NCBI RefSeq assembly: GCF_004403515.1
Contig: NZ_SOHH01000066.1
Location: 1 to 64,000, forward strand
Origin: Cryobacterium fucosi
GTDB lineage: Bacteria; Actinomycetota; Actinomycetes; Actinomycetales; Microbacteriaceae
Direction of reading: 5' to 3'
Length of the DNA stretch: 64,000 nucleotides
Position 1 is the stretch's first letter. Each line of letters starts with the position of its first letter. The translations under genes and the position numbers were made by a program. Positions 26,639 through 34,972 of this stretch are shown here, in pieces. A model generated the notes under the pieces. It saw only the letters and a program-made list of their open reading frames with translations. It searched no databases and had not been told where the DNA came from.

Positions 26639-28012
26639 ATGGCAACATTGCATCTTGTTCCGGTTGTTGACGAGGGGTTGGGTAACTCCACCTACCTTCT
26701 GGATGTCGGTGAGGATCGGGCGCTGGTGGTGGACCCGGAGCGGGACCTGCGCCAGGTGCGCGCGGAGGCTCGGCAATTGGGGCTGACGATCGCCTACGCC
26801 GCAGAAACCCACCTGCACGCGGACTTCATCTCCGGCGTGCGCGAGCTGCAGCACACTGAAGGCGCCACGGTGCTCGCCCCGGAGGCCGGCCCGCGCGAAT
26901 TCGCCCACACGGTAATCAACGATGGCGACACCCTGGACCTCGGCGACTTCACTCTGCAGGCGCTCGCGACACCCGGCCACTCGCCCGAACACCTCTGCTA
27001 CCTGCTCCTCGACCACGGGCGCATCGTCGGCGTGTTCACCGGCGGGTCCCTCATGGTCGGGACCGCCGGTCGCACCGACCTCGTGAGCCCGGACATGACC
27101 GTTCCGCTGGCCCGTGCCCAGTACCACTCGTTGCACCGGCTAATGGAGCTACCCGACGACACACCGGTCTGGCCCACCCACGGCGCCGGGTCGTTCTGCT
27201 CGGCCGCAGCCGGTGGTGAACGTACGACCACGATCGGCCGGGAACGCGCGACCAACCCGCTGCTCCAGGTCGTCGGCGAGGACGCCTTCGTCGAGGCGCT
27301 GCTCGGCTCCCTCGGCACCTTCCCGGACTACTTCCTGCGCCTCGGCGAGGTCAACCGGCGGGGACCCGTCGTGCTCGGGACAACCCCGTCCCTGCCGGCG
27401 CTGTCCGCCGACCGGGTGAAGGAGCTGCAGGAGCAGGGCGCGCAGATCGTGGATGCCCGCCAGCCCGCGGACTTCGCGGCCGGGCACATCCCCGGCTCCC
27501 TGTCCATCGCGCTGCGCCCGGCGTTCGCCACCTGGCTCGGCTGGCTGGCCGACCCCAATCGGCCAATCATCATTGTGCGGAATCCGGACCAGGATCCGGA
27601 GGACATCGTCTGGGCGTCCGCGAAGGTCGGCTTCGACGCCCTCACCGGTGAACTCGACGGCGGCATTCCGGCGTGGACTCGCTCATCCGCAGCCGTGACG
27701 GCATCGCTGATTGACGCCGAGCGTCTGGTCTCAGGCGCCGAGGCATCCGCCGCCGTGATCGATATCCGGCAGGCCTCGGAGTATGCGACAGGTCACGTGG
27801 CCGAGGCGCGGAGCATCGAGTTGGGTGGCCTGACCGAGCATCTTTCCGAACTCCCCACGGGTCCGCTGGTCGTCATGTGCGGGCACAGTGAGCGGGCCAT
27901 GAGCGCCGCGAGCATTCTCGAGCGCTCAGGCCGGACCGACGTCTCCGTCCTGGACGGTGGTCCAGCGGATTGGATGCGGGCTGCAGGTCGCAGCCTGGAG
28001 AACGGACGATGA
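26639..28012 (+). CDS. MBL-fold hydrolase fused to two rhodanese domains (persulfide dioxygenase-like)
   Basis: 457 aa. The metallo-beta-lactamase domain (1-210) has ETHLHADFISG, the HxHxD metal motif, with further ligands in LATPGHSPEHLCY and VWPTHGAGSFCS. This is the glyoxalase-II/ETHE1-like branch. Rhodanese domain 1 (about 250-345) has IVDARQPADFAAGHIPGSLS, but its active loop is IIIVRNPDQD, without Cys. Rhodanese domain 2 (about 355-455) has VVMCGHSERAMSAAS with the catalytic Cys. The family is linked to persulfide and sulfane-sulfur handling. ATG 26639 is 10 bases after GAGGAG; GTG 26633 is an alternative. It overlaps the next gene by ATGA. Confidence 0.88.
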   Translation: MATLHLVPVVDEGLGNSTYLLDVGEDRALVVDPERDLRQVRAEARQLGLTIAYAAETHLHADFISGVRELQHTEGATVLAPEAGPREFAHTVINDGDTLDLGDFTLQALATPGHSPEHLCYLLLDHGRIVGVFTGGSLMVGTAGRTDLVSPDMTVPLARAQYHSLHRLMELPDDTPVWPTHGAGSFCSAAAGGERTTTIGRERATNPLLQVVGEDAFVEALLGSLGTFPDYFLRLGEVNRRGPVVLGTTPSLPALSADRVKELQEQGAQIVDARQPADFAAGHIPGSLSIALRPAFATWLGWLADPNRPIIIVRNPDQDPEDIVWASAKVGFDALTGELDGGIPAWTRSSAAVTASLIDAERLVSGAEASAAVIDIRQASEYATGHVAEARSIELGGLTEHLSELPTGPLVVMCGHSERAMSAASILERSGRTDVSVLDGGPADWMRAAGRSLENGR

Positions 28013-29292
28013 AGGCCGCGCGCGCCGTCATCACGCTGGGACTTCGGCAGAACATCGCCCAGTTCATGCTTCTCGTCGCCGTGAACGCCCTCGTCGGCGG
28101 CACGCTCGGCCAGGAACGCACGGTGCTTCCCCTGCTGGCAGACCAAGTCTTCCACCTGGATCTGTACACGAGCGCCCTGACCTACATCGTCGCCTTCGGC
28201 CTGGCCAAGGCCGGCACCAACTACTTCGCGGGCACCCTCTCCGACCGGTACGGTCGCAAACCCGTCCTGATCTCCGGCTGGCTGATCGCCATCCCCGTGC
28301 CGCTGCTGCTGATCTTCGGCCCGTCGTGGGGGTGGATCGTAGCGGCCAACGTCGTCCTCGGCATCAGCCAGGGCCTGACCTGGTCGACCACCGTGATGAT
28401 GAAGATGGACCTCGTCGGCCCGGAACGTCGCGGACTGGCGATGGGCTTCAACGAGGCCGCCGGTTACCTGGGCGTCGCGGGCACGGCCCTGGCCACCGGG
28501 TACATCGCGGCCAACTATGGCCTGCGCCCCGGCCCGTTCCTGCTCGGCGCCGCCTTCATCGCCCTGGGCCTCGGACTCTCCGTGCTCTTCGTGCGAGAGA
28601 CGCACCACCATGCCAAGGTCGAGGCGGCCAACCACGTCTCCGTGCACGCCCAGGCCGGCTCCACCCTCAGCAACCGGCAGGTGTTCACCCTCACCAGCTT
28701 CCGGGACAGATCGCTGTCTTCGGTCAGCCAGGCCGGCCTGGTCAACAACCTCAACGACGGCCTGGCCTGGGGACTGTTCCCGATCCTGTTCGCGGCCGCC
28801 GGCCTGAGCATCGAACGCATCGGCATCCTCGCCGCCGTCTACCCGGCGGTCTGGGGAGCCGGCCAACTCATCACCGGAGGCCTCTCCGACCGGATCGGCC
28901 GCAAGTGGTTGATCGTCGGCGGGATGATCGTGCAGGCCGTCGCCCTGGGGATGGTGGCTTTCGGACACAGTTTCGGGGTCTGGCTGGCGGCCGCCGTGCT
29001 GCTGGGGGCCGGCACAGCCATGGTCTACCCGACCCTGCTCGCCGCCATCGGCGACGTCGCCCACCCCGAATGGCGCGCTCGCGCCGTGGGAATCTACCGG
29101 TTGTGGCGTGACGGCGGGTTCGCCGTGGGGGCGCTGCTCTCCGGGCTTCTGGCCGACGCCTTCGGCATCCCGTGGGCTGTCGCCGTGGTCGCCGCGCTGA
29201 CGGCGGCATCTGGACTCATCGTCGCCGTCCGGATGCGCGGCTCTGACCACCACCACCGGCCGCCGCTGCCTGTGAAGTTGAGCGTCGCATGA
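28009..29292 (+). CDS. MFS transporter
   Basis: A 427-aa protein with about 12 hydrophobic helices and the MFS loop motifs GTLSDRYGRKPVLISGWLIA (2-3 loop) and GGLSDRIGRKWLIVGGMIVQ (8-9 loop). A central loop carries ETHHHAKVEAANHVSVHAQA, rich in His, and the tail is GSDHHHRPPLP. Direction of transport and substrate cannot be told. Placed between a persulfide-type hydrolase and a thiol-conjugate-type deacetylase, efflux of a sulfur compound or of a detoxified product is a reasonable guess. Starts and ends overlap both neighbours by 4 bases. Confidence 0.88.
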   Translation: MKAARAVITLGLRQNIAQFMLLVAVNALVGGTLGQERTVLPLLADQVFHLDLYTSALTYIVAFGLAKAGTNYFAGTLSDRYGRKPVLISGWLIAIPVPLLLIFGPSWGWIVAANVVLGISQGLTWSTTVMMKMDLVGPERRGLAMGFNEAAGYLGVAGTALATGYIAANYGLRPGPFLLGAAFIALGLGLSVLFVRETHHHAKVEAANHVSVHAQAGSTLSNRQVFTLTSFRDRSLSSVSQAGLVNNLNDGLAWGLFPILFAAAGLSIERIGILAAVYPAVWGAGQLITGGLSDRIGRKWLIVGGMIVQAVALGMVAFGHSFGVWLAAAVLLGAGTAMVYPTLLAAIGDVAHPEWRARAVGIYRLWRDGGFAVGALLSGLLADAFGIPWAVAVVAALTAASGLIVAVRMRGSDHHHRPPLPVKLSVA

Positions 29293-30026
29293 CCGCAAAC
29301 CTCCTACCAGCGTGGCGTCGAGTTCTCGTTGTCGTTGCCCATCCTGATGACGAGTCGTTCGGTCTCGGTGCAGTTCTCGCGTCCTTTGTGGGATCTGGCT
29401 GTGAGGTGTCGGTACTTTGCCTGACGCGAGGTGAGGCTTCCACGCTCCATGGCGTCGCAGGGGACCTTGCGAAGATCCGGGGCGCGGAACTGGCGGGAGC
29501 TGCACGCGAGCTCGGCATCGGACGGGTCGAACTGCGCGACTACCCTGACGGTCAGCTGTACGACGTGCCGCTCACCGTCCTCATCGATGAAATCGCGACG
29601 TTCGCTGCGGGGCAGCGCGGTGATGGCATCCTCGTGTTCGACCCGAGTGGCGTCACCGGCCATCCCGATCATCGGCGGGCAACCGAGGCAGCTCTCGCCT
29701 TCGCCCAAATTCATGGCAGTCCCGTCCTGGGCTGGACGCTGCCCTCAGCCGTGGCGCTGGCATTGCAGACGGAGTATGGCGCGCCATTCCTCGGCCACGC
29801 ACCGGCGGACATCGACATGGTCGTCAGCGTCGACCGTGCCACACAGAAGAAGGCCGTGGCCTGCCACCCGAGTCAGGCCGTCCCGGGCCATGTCCTGTGG
29901 CGCCGACTGGAACTCCTCGGCCCCCACGAACACCTGCGATGGCTTCACGGGGATGAATCTCAGGCAGTTAGAGACAACGATCCGGCACTTGATCGGGCGC
30001 ACAACCACCAAGAAAGAATCTCATGA
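29289..30026 (+). CDS. PIG-L family (LmbE-like) deacetylase
   Basis: 245 aa. The zinc motif AHPDDESFGLGAVL lies near residues 18-31 and the second His ligand in GVTGHPDHRRATEAAL. These are the landmarks of MshB/Mca/BshB enzymes, which deacetylate GlcNAc-inositol or cleave mycothiol S-conjugates. With mshD elsewhere in the window (46694-47590), a mycothiol-conjugate amidase-type role is attractive, but substrate is not proven. Position inside the sulfur island favours a thiol-related function over glycolipid synthesis. Confidence 0.85.
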   Translation: MTANLLPAWRRVLVVVAHPDDESFGLGAVLASFVGSGCEVSVLCLTRGEASTLHGVAGDLAKIRGAELAGAARELGIGRVELRDYPDGQLYDVPLTVLIDEIATFAAGQRGDGILVFDPSGVTGHPDHRRATEAALAFAQIHGSPVLGWTLPSAVALALQTEYGAPFLGHAPADIDMVVSVDRATQKKAVACHPSQAVPGHVLWRRLELLGPHEHLRWLHGDESQAVRDNDPALDRAHNHQERIS

Positions 30027-30373
30027 ATGTCTTGATGATCATCAACGGATCGGCCTACGGGCTGGACTCCACCTTCAACGCCATCCGACTCTCCAACACC
30101 CTCGCCAAACGAGACGGCGTCGATGTGACCGTTTTCCTCATGGGAGACGGCGTGACCGCAGCGATGTCCGGGCAGAAGACCCCGGACGGCTACTACAAAC
30201 TCGACCGAATGCTCGGCACCATCACCCGCAGCGGCGGCCAAATCCTGTGCTGCGGCACCTGCATGGATGCCCGCGGCATCACCGAGGCGATGTTAGTGGA
30301 GGGCGCTAGCCGATCCACCATGGAGGCGCTCGCCGACCACACACTCGCTGCGGACAAAGTCCTCGTCTTCTGA
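30023..30373 (+). CDS. DsrE-family sulfur-carrier-like protein
   Basis: A 116-aa protein with the DsrE/F fold: MNVLMIINGSAYGLDSTFNA, VDVTVFLMGDGVTAAM, and a conserved Cys cluster GGQILCCGTCMDARGI (about residues 73-88), the position of the persulfide-carrying Cys in DsrE/TusD proteins. It would pass sulfane sulfur between enzymes of the module. ATG overlaps the PIG-L stop by 4 bases. Confidence 0.87.
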   Translation: MNVLMIINGSAYGLDSTFNAIRLSNTLAKRDGVDVTVFLMGDGVTAAMSGQKTPDGYYKLDRMLGTITRSGGQILCCGTCMDARGITEAMLVEGASRSTMEALADHTLAADKVLVF

Positions 30374-30427
30374 CCCCTCCATACCCACCCCCAATTCAAT
30401 CGACCAAATCTTGTCAGGACCAAAACC

Positions 30428-30952
30428 ATGAAGCCCAACAACATTGATCTGACAGTCATTGCCGGTATCCTCGAACGAGGAAAACAGGACCCAACGGCCC
30501 TCAAAATACACAAACGAGTCGAAGGCACCTGGAATTTCGCTCAGGGGGCCCCTGCCTTCACAGCAACCATGGCCCACGGGACGCAGACGACCACCTTGCA
30601 CGTCGACATTGCCCCCGGATTCGGCGGTGCCGGCCTGGCACCCGACCCCCTTCAGTACATGCTGCTCGGACTCGGCTCCTGCTACGCGGCAACCGTCGTC
30701 ACCATCGCAGCCCTCGAGAACACCGAGGTAACTGACCTGCAGGTCATTGCCGAGAGCCATGCGGACGTGTCCAGCGTCTACGACATCGCCGACAACCCCC
30801 TGATGGAACGAGTGTCCGTCATCGTCAAGATCACCGCGGACGTCGACGACGACACGCTCAATCGGTGGCAGCAGAGCGCGCGGGACAAGTGCCCCTTCGC
30901 TTACACCGTCATGAGTGCGGTTCCGTTGGAGACTCGCATCGAACGGGCGTAA
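30428..30952 (+). CDS. OsmC-family thiol peroxidase-like protein
   Basis: 174 aa. Both peroxidatic/resolving cysteines are in place: LGLGSCYAATVVTIAALEN and ARDKCPFAYTVMSAVPLETR. OsmC/Ohr proteins reduce organic peroxides, and some members act on persulfides. It lies 54 bp after DsrE on the same strand, last gene before the island border. AGGACCAAAACC precedes the ATG. Confidence 0.87.
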   Translation: MKPNNIDLTVIAGILERGKQDPTALKIHKRVEGTWNFAQGAPAFTATMAHGTQTTTLHVDIAPGFGGAGLAPDPLQYMLLGLGSCYAATVVTIAALENTEVTDLQVIAESHADVSSVYDIADNPLMERVSVIVKITADVDDDTLNRWQQSARDKCPFAYTVMSAVPLETRIERA

Positions 30953-31131
30953 GCGGCCACGGTTCACCAAGCGGGTCCCGTCCCCGGTGACCGAAGTGCG
31001 ACAACACCGGACGTAGAAGTTTGTACACTGGCGTCCGGGCGCTGAAGGGTCGGAGTTCACGACCTACGCACGCACATCCTGCCCCGCTGGGGCGCCGGTC
31101 GCCATCGGCTCGATCAGCCGCCACGAAGGGT

Positions 31132-31151
31132 TGTGGGGCCGGCCACGGGAC
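31132..31151. repeat. Proximal attachment repeat inside tRNA-Thr
   Basis: Identical 20-bp copy of 25754-25773. It covers the encoded CCA end, the 3' acceptor strand and part of the T-stem of tRNA-Thr, plus two bases beyond, the classic location of an att site in a tRNA gene. Confidence 0.85.
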
Positions 31152-31209
31152 TTGAACCCGTAACCCCCACTTTACAAGAGTGGTGCGCTACCAATTGCGC
31201 CAGGCCGGC
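31134..31209 (-). tRNA. tRNA-Thr (anticodon UGU)
   Basis: 76 nt on the minus strand: acceptor GCCGGCC/GGCCGGC, D-stem GCGC/GCGC, anticodon arm CCACT-CTTGTAA-AGTGG with anticodon TGT, T-arm ACGGG-TTCAAGT-CCCGT. CCA is encoded, which puts C at discriminator position 73. It is intact despite island insertion at its 3' end. Confidence 0.93.
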
Positions 31210-31284
31210 ATGAGACGGATGCCGCCTCGAGACTCATCCTAAATCACGAACGCGACCGACGGGGCCACCCGGGTTCGCGCCCGA

Positions 31285-32193
31285 CTATCCGGCGGGGGTC
31301 GGGGTCGGGGTGGACGTCGAGTAGGTTTCCCCTGCGGACTGGAGCACGAAGGCCGCGAATTCCTTGGGGTCGTCGAGAGCCCCGACGTACTGCTTGCCAT
31401 TGACGAGCACGGTGGGTGTCCCGGTGATCGCCTTGACCGCACTGTTGGGCAGGGGCCCGGACAGCGCCCGATCGGTGGCCGCCACGACCCAGGACTTGAA
31501 GGTTGCTTGGTCAATGCACGTGTTGACCTTCGTGCGGGCGGCACCGACCCCCGCACTCTTCACGAGGCTCTTGATCTTCGAGTTGTCGAGCCCGGCCGTG
31601 CCTTCCTTGGGCTGGTTGCCGAACAGAGCCGCGTTGAAGGCGTAGAAGTCGTTCGGGGAGTAGTTGGCGACGCAGGTCGCCGCGTTTGCGGCGCGCAACG
31701 AGTACTGCGTGCCCGCCGATTTGCTGGTCAGGATGGAAATGGGGTGGATCTCCACGGTCGCGGCCCCCGACTTCACCCACTGGACGACCTGGGCGCTGTT
31801 GGTCTTCTCGAACTGTCCGCAGAACGGGCAGAGGTAGTCGACGTAGACCCTGATGTCGGCCACGGTGCCGGTCGAGTCGGGCTTGGACGCGATCGGCTTC
31901 GCCTTCGGCTGGAGCGCGGCCGTCTTGACGACCGCCATTCCCTCGCCGATCAGGACGCCGTCGCTGGCCATGTTCGCGGGGCCGGGGCCGGCCGGCCGGA
32001 TCGAGTTCATGATGATGAGGGCGATGACCGCGACGACGGCGATGGACGCCACGGCGATGCCACCCTGCAGGAAGACCCGGTTTCGGCGATCCTTCTTCTT
32101 CTGTTCTACGCGTAACCGGGTGGCCTTGATCCGAGCCGCGTCGCGCCGCTGGTTCTTAGAGGGACGGCCCTCGACTGATCCGCCAATAGTCAT
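31285..32193 (-). CDS. Membrane-anchored DsbA-like thiol-disulfide oxidoreductase
   Basis: 302 aa: basic cytoplasmic N-terminus (KNQRRDAARIKATRLRVEQK), one membrane helix (VFLQGGIAVASIAVVAVIAL, about residues 41-63), then an extracytoplasmic DsbA-type thioredoxin fold with the CPFC active site in VDYLCPFCGQFEKT and the cis-Pro loop ITGTPTVLVNGKQY. It ends in a Thr/Pro-rich tail. It would oxidise or fold exported proteins. I start at MTIGGSVEGRPSK (32193), 48 codons inside the longest frame, because the earlier residues look like upstream noncoding sequence. Confidence 0.85.
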   Translation of the reverse strand: MTIGGSVEGRPSKNQRRDAARIKATRLRVEQKKKDRRNRVFLQGGIAVASIAVVAVIALIIMNSIRPAGPGPANMASDGVLIGEGMAVVKTAALQPKAKPIASKPDSTGTVADIRVYVDYLCPFCGQFEKTNSAQVVQWVKSGAATVEIHPISILTSKSAGTQYSLRAANAATCVANYSPNDFYAFNAALFGNQPKEGTAGLDNSKIKSLVKSAGVGAARTKVNTCIDQATFKSWVVAATDRALSGPLPNSAVKAITGTPTVLVNGKQYVGALDDPKEFAAFVLQSAGETYSTSTPTPTPAG

Positions 32194-32365
32194 GAATGTT
32201 CGCTCCGGGTAGACGAGTGCACGAACATTTCGTCTGCGCATGCATTCCAAATAGTAGGTGCCCAGTCTGGGAAATCCCCAGACGGAGCCTACTAAAGGTT
32301 GCGGCGACGGGATGATCCGCCGGGCGCTCCACGTCACGTGACATACTGGAGAGGTCGGACTTCGG

Positions 32366-32393
32366 TGAACAGCCGGTGACCGACCGCTAAAAT
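32366..32393 (+). promoter_or_regulatory. Candidate promoter of the sugar ABC ATPase gene
   Basis: TGAACA (32366-32371) and TAAAAT (32388-32393) are 16 bp apart, in a 254-bp gap that otherwise shows nothing. A GAAGGAGA ribosome site lies about 10 bases before the ATG at 32448. Confidence 0.35.
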
Positions 32394-32447
32394 CCCATCA
32401 CTACGGATCGTCCGGCACGTACCTGCCGGTGAAGGAGAATACAGAAA

Positions 32448-33545
32448 ATGGCTTCAGTCACGTTCGACAAGGCAACCCGTCTCTACCCGGGTTCCACCCG
32501 CCCCGCGGTCGACCACCTCGACCTTTCGGTCGCCGATGGTGAATTCCTCGTACTGGTCGGCCCCTCCGGCTGCGGAAAGTCCACCTCCCTGCGCATGCTC
32601 GCCGGCCTCGAAGAGGTCAACGACGGCAACATCTTCATCGGTGAGCGCAACGTGACGGATGTCCCGCCGAAAGACCGCGACATCGCCATGGTCTTCCAGA
32701 ACTACGCTCTGTACCCGCACATGACCGTCGCCGAGAACATGGGCTTCGCGCTCAAGATCGCCGGCGTCAACAAGGACGAGCGCGCTGCGCGGGTCCTCGA
32801 AGCGGCCAAGCTGCTCGACCTCGAACCGTACCTCAGCCGCAAGCCGAAGGCCCTCTCCGGTGGCCAGCGTCAGCGCGTCGCCATGGGACGCGCCATCGTG
32901 CGTCAGCCCCAGGTGTTCCTGATGGACGAGCCGCTGTCAAACCTCGACGCCAAGCTGCGCGTGCAGACCCGCACCCAGATCGCGTCGCTGCAGCGCCGCC
33001 TGGGGGTCACCACCGTTTACGTCACCCACGACCAGACCGAGGCCCTCACCATGGGCGACCGCATCGCGGTGCTCAAGGACGGCGTGCTCCAGCAGGTCGG
33101 CACCCCCCGCGACCTGTACGCGAAGCCGAACAACGTGTTCGTCGCCGGCTTCATCGGCAGCCCGGCCATGAACCTGTTCCTGGCAGACACCGTCGATGGC
33201 GGCATCAAGTTCGGCACCGCGACGGTCCCCGTGCCCCGCGAGACGCTCGCCGGCTCCACCGGCAAGAAGGTCACCATCGGAGTCCGCCCCGAGGACATCC
33301 ACCTGTCGGCCACCCCGGGCGACGGCCTCGAAGTTGCCGTCGACCTGGTCGAGGAACTGGGCGCCGACGGCTACCTCTACGGGCACTCCACGGTCGAGGG
33401 CAAGCGCACCGACATCGTCGCCCGCGTCGATGGCCGCTCGCACCCCGCGGCCGGCGACACCGTCTACCTCACCCCGACGGCGCACCACCTGCACGTGTTC
33501 GACGCAGAGTCCGGCCTCCGCCTCGGCGGGGCAGTCACTGACTAA
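32448..33545 (+). CDS. Sugar ABC transporter ATPase, UgpC/MsmK type
   Basis: 365 aa. Walker [18 protein letters not shown]-loop VFQNYALYPHMT, signature LSGGQRQRVAMGRAIV, Walker B VFLMDEPLSNLDAK, and H-loop YVTHDQTEALT. The C-terminal TOBE/regulatory domain (about 240-365) has GVRPEDIHLS. Such ATPases are shared by several CUT1 sugar importers, and no permease or binding-protein gene is next to it, which fits a multitask ATPase. A strong terminator follows. Confidence 0.93.
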   Translation: MASVTFDKATRLYPGSTRPAVDHLDLSVADGEFLVLVGPSGCGKSTSLRMLAGLEEVNDGNIFIGERNVTDVPPKDRDIAMVFQNYALYPHMTVAENMGFALKIAGVNKDERAARVLEAAKLLDLEPYLSRKPKALSGGQRQRVAMGRAIVRQPQVFLMDEPLSNLDAKLRVQTRTQIASLQRRLGVTTVYVTHDQTEALTMGDRIAVLKDGVLQQVGTPRDLYAKPNNVFVAGFIGSPAMNLFLADTVDGGIKFGTATVPVPRETLAGSTGKKVTIGVRPEDIHLSATPGDGLEVAVDLVEELGADGYLYGHSTVEGKRTDIVARVDGRSHPAAGDTVYLTPTAHHLHVFDAESGLRLGGAVTD

Positions 33546-33561
33546 GACAGAGTTCACCACT

Positions 33562-33600
33562 GAAGCGGCCGGACGGAGCATCGCTTCGTCCGGCCGCTTC
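33562..33600. terminator. Strong hairpin terminator after the ABC ATPase gene
   Basis: A 14-bp perfect stem (GAAGCGGCCGGACG / CGTCCGGCCGCTTC) with an 11-nt loop, 17 bases after the stop. There is no long T-run, as is common for actinobacterial hairpin terminators. Confidence 0.65.
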
Positions 33601-33624
33601 GCTATGCACAGTTAGGCCCCCGAC

Positions 33625-34953
33625 ATGAGCGGTTCTCTCAATATCACCTCGGCCACGGCCGATCCGGCCCTGCTCGATCTGCCCTGGCAGCTTCCGTTGG
33701 ACGCCTGGCCGAACGAGAACATCGCGGCGCTGCCCAAGGGCCTCTCCCGGCACCTGGTGCGTTTCGCGCACCTCAGCGGGCGCGTCGTAGCCATCAAGGA
33801 AACGACCAGCGAAATGGCCAGGCGCGAGTACGAGATGCTGCGCACTCTGCAGGGACTCGAGATCCCCTGCGTCGAGCCGCTCGCCGTGATCACCAACCGG
33901 ACGACGGATGACGCCGAACCGTTGAACTCGGTGCTCGTGACCCGGCACCTCAAGTTCTCGCTGCCTTACCGCGCCCTGTATTCGCAGACCCTGCGCCCCG
34001 ACACCGCCACCCGCCTGGTTGACGCCCTCGCCCTCCTCCTCGTGCGGGTGCACATGGCCGGGCTGTTCTGGGGCGACGTGTCCCTCTCGAACACGCTCTT
34101 CCGCCGGGACGCCGGCGCGTTCGCCGCGTACCTCGTCGACGCCGAAACCGGCCAACTCTACCCCGGGGGGCTCTCCAACGGGCAGCGGGAAAACGACCTC
34201 GAAATCGCCCGCGTCAACATCGCCGGCGAACTGATGGACCTCGAGGCCGGCGGCCGCGTCGCCGACGAGCTCGACCCCATCCGGGTCAGCAACGGCATCG
34301 TCGCCGCGTACCGGTTGCTCTGGACCGAGCTCACCGGCTCCGAGTCCTTCTCCAGCACCGAACGCTGGCGGATCACCGAACGTGTCGAACGCCTCAACGA
34401 CCTCGGCTTCGACATCGAGGAACTTGCGATCAAGACCGACAGCGCCGGCACGACCGTGCGGATCCAGCCGAAGGTCGTCGACGCGGGCCACCACCAGCGC
34501 CGCCTGTTGCGGCTGACCGGCCTCGACGCCGAGGAGAACCAGGCCAGGCGCCTGCTCAACGACCTCGACTCCTACCGGGTCACCTACGGCGACCCGGACG
34601 CCGACGAGGAGATGCTCGCCCACGAGTGGCTCGTGCGGGTCTTCGAACCGGTGATCCGGGCCATCCCCCGCGACCTCAAGGGCAAGCTCGAACCGGCCGA
34701 GGTCTTCCACCAGTTGCTGGACCACCGGTGGTTCATGGCGCAGAACCAGGGCCGGGACATCCCCCTGGCCGAGGCCGTCACGTCCTATGTCAAGGATGTC
34801 CTCCGTCACCGCCGTGACGAGGCGACGGTGATCGAACCGCCGACCGGCTCGATCACGGTGCCGATCGACGTGACCGACGACGAGGTCGCCGCTGCTGCGG
34901 ACGCGGCCGACACCGCTGCCGACGACGAGGCCGACTGGCGCCTCAAGGTCTAG
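33625..34953 (+). CDS. DUF4032 kinase-like protein
   Basis: 442 aa. The N-terminal half looks like a degenerate protein-kinase/Kdo-kinase fold: VVAIKETTSEMARREYEMLR (the Lys and Glu of lobe N), LVRVHMAGLFWGDVSLSNTL (catalytic-loop region with Asp and Asn), and AYLVDAETGQLYPGG (the D-x-E replacing DFG). The C-terminal half (DUF4032) contains ERVERLNDLGFDIEELAIKT and VLRHRRDEATVIEPPTG. Conserved in actinobacteria, function unknown; phosphotransfer is possible because the key polar residues are kept. Confidence 0.8.
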   Translation: MSGSLNITSATADPALLDLPWQLPLDAWPNENIAALPKGLSRHLVRFAHLSGRVVAIKETTSEMARREYEMLRTLQGLEIPCVEPLAVITNRTTDDAEPLNSVLVTRHLKFSLPYRALYSQTLRPDTATRLVDALALLLVRVHMAGLFWGDVSLSNTLFRRDAGAFAAYLVDAETGQLYPGGLSNGQRENDLEIARVNIAGELMDLEAGGRVADELDPIRVSNGIVAAYRLLWTELTGSESFSSTERWRITERVERLNDLGFDIEELAIKTDSAGTTVRIQPKVVDAGHHQRRLLRLTGLDAEENQARRLLNDLDSYRVTYGDPDADEEMLAHEWLVRVFEPVIRAIPRDLKGKLEPAEVFHQLLDHRWFMAQNQGRDIPLAEAVTSYVKDVLRHRRDEATVIEPPTGSITVPIDVTDDEVAAAADAADTAADDEADWRLKV

Positions 34954-34972
34954 ACCGAGCGGTTGAGGAACG

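Larger units (their letters stand above)
25754..31151. mobile_element. 5.4-kb genomic island integrated at tRNA-Thr, sulfur/thiol module
   Basis: Bounded by exact 20-bp direct repeats, one inside an intact tRNA-Thr gene. The island lies on the 3' side of the tRNA, the orientation expected for tyrosine-recombinase integration that rebuilds the tRNA end. Cargo: an ArsR-rhodanese regulator divergent from MBL-rhodanese, MFS, PIG-L, DsrE and OsmC genes, four of them overlapping by 4 bases. No integrase, transposase or plasmid gene is inside, so it is either immobilised or was mobilised in trans. All cargo has functional-looking frames. Confidence 0.75.

Noticed and set aside
31011-31043. Terminator after the OsmC gene (CCGGACG ... 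CGTCCGG)
   Set aside because: A 7-bp stem with an 18-nt loop and no T-run is too weak to call.
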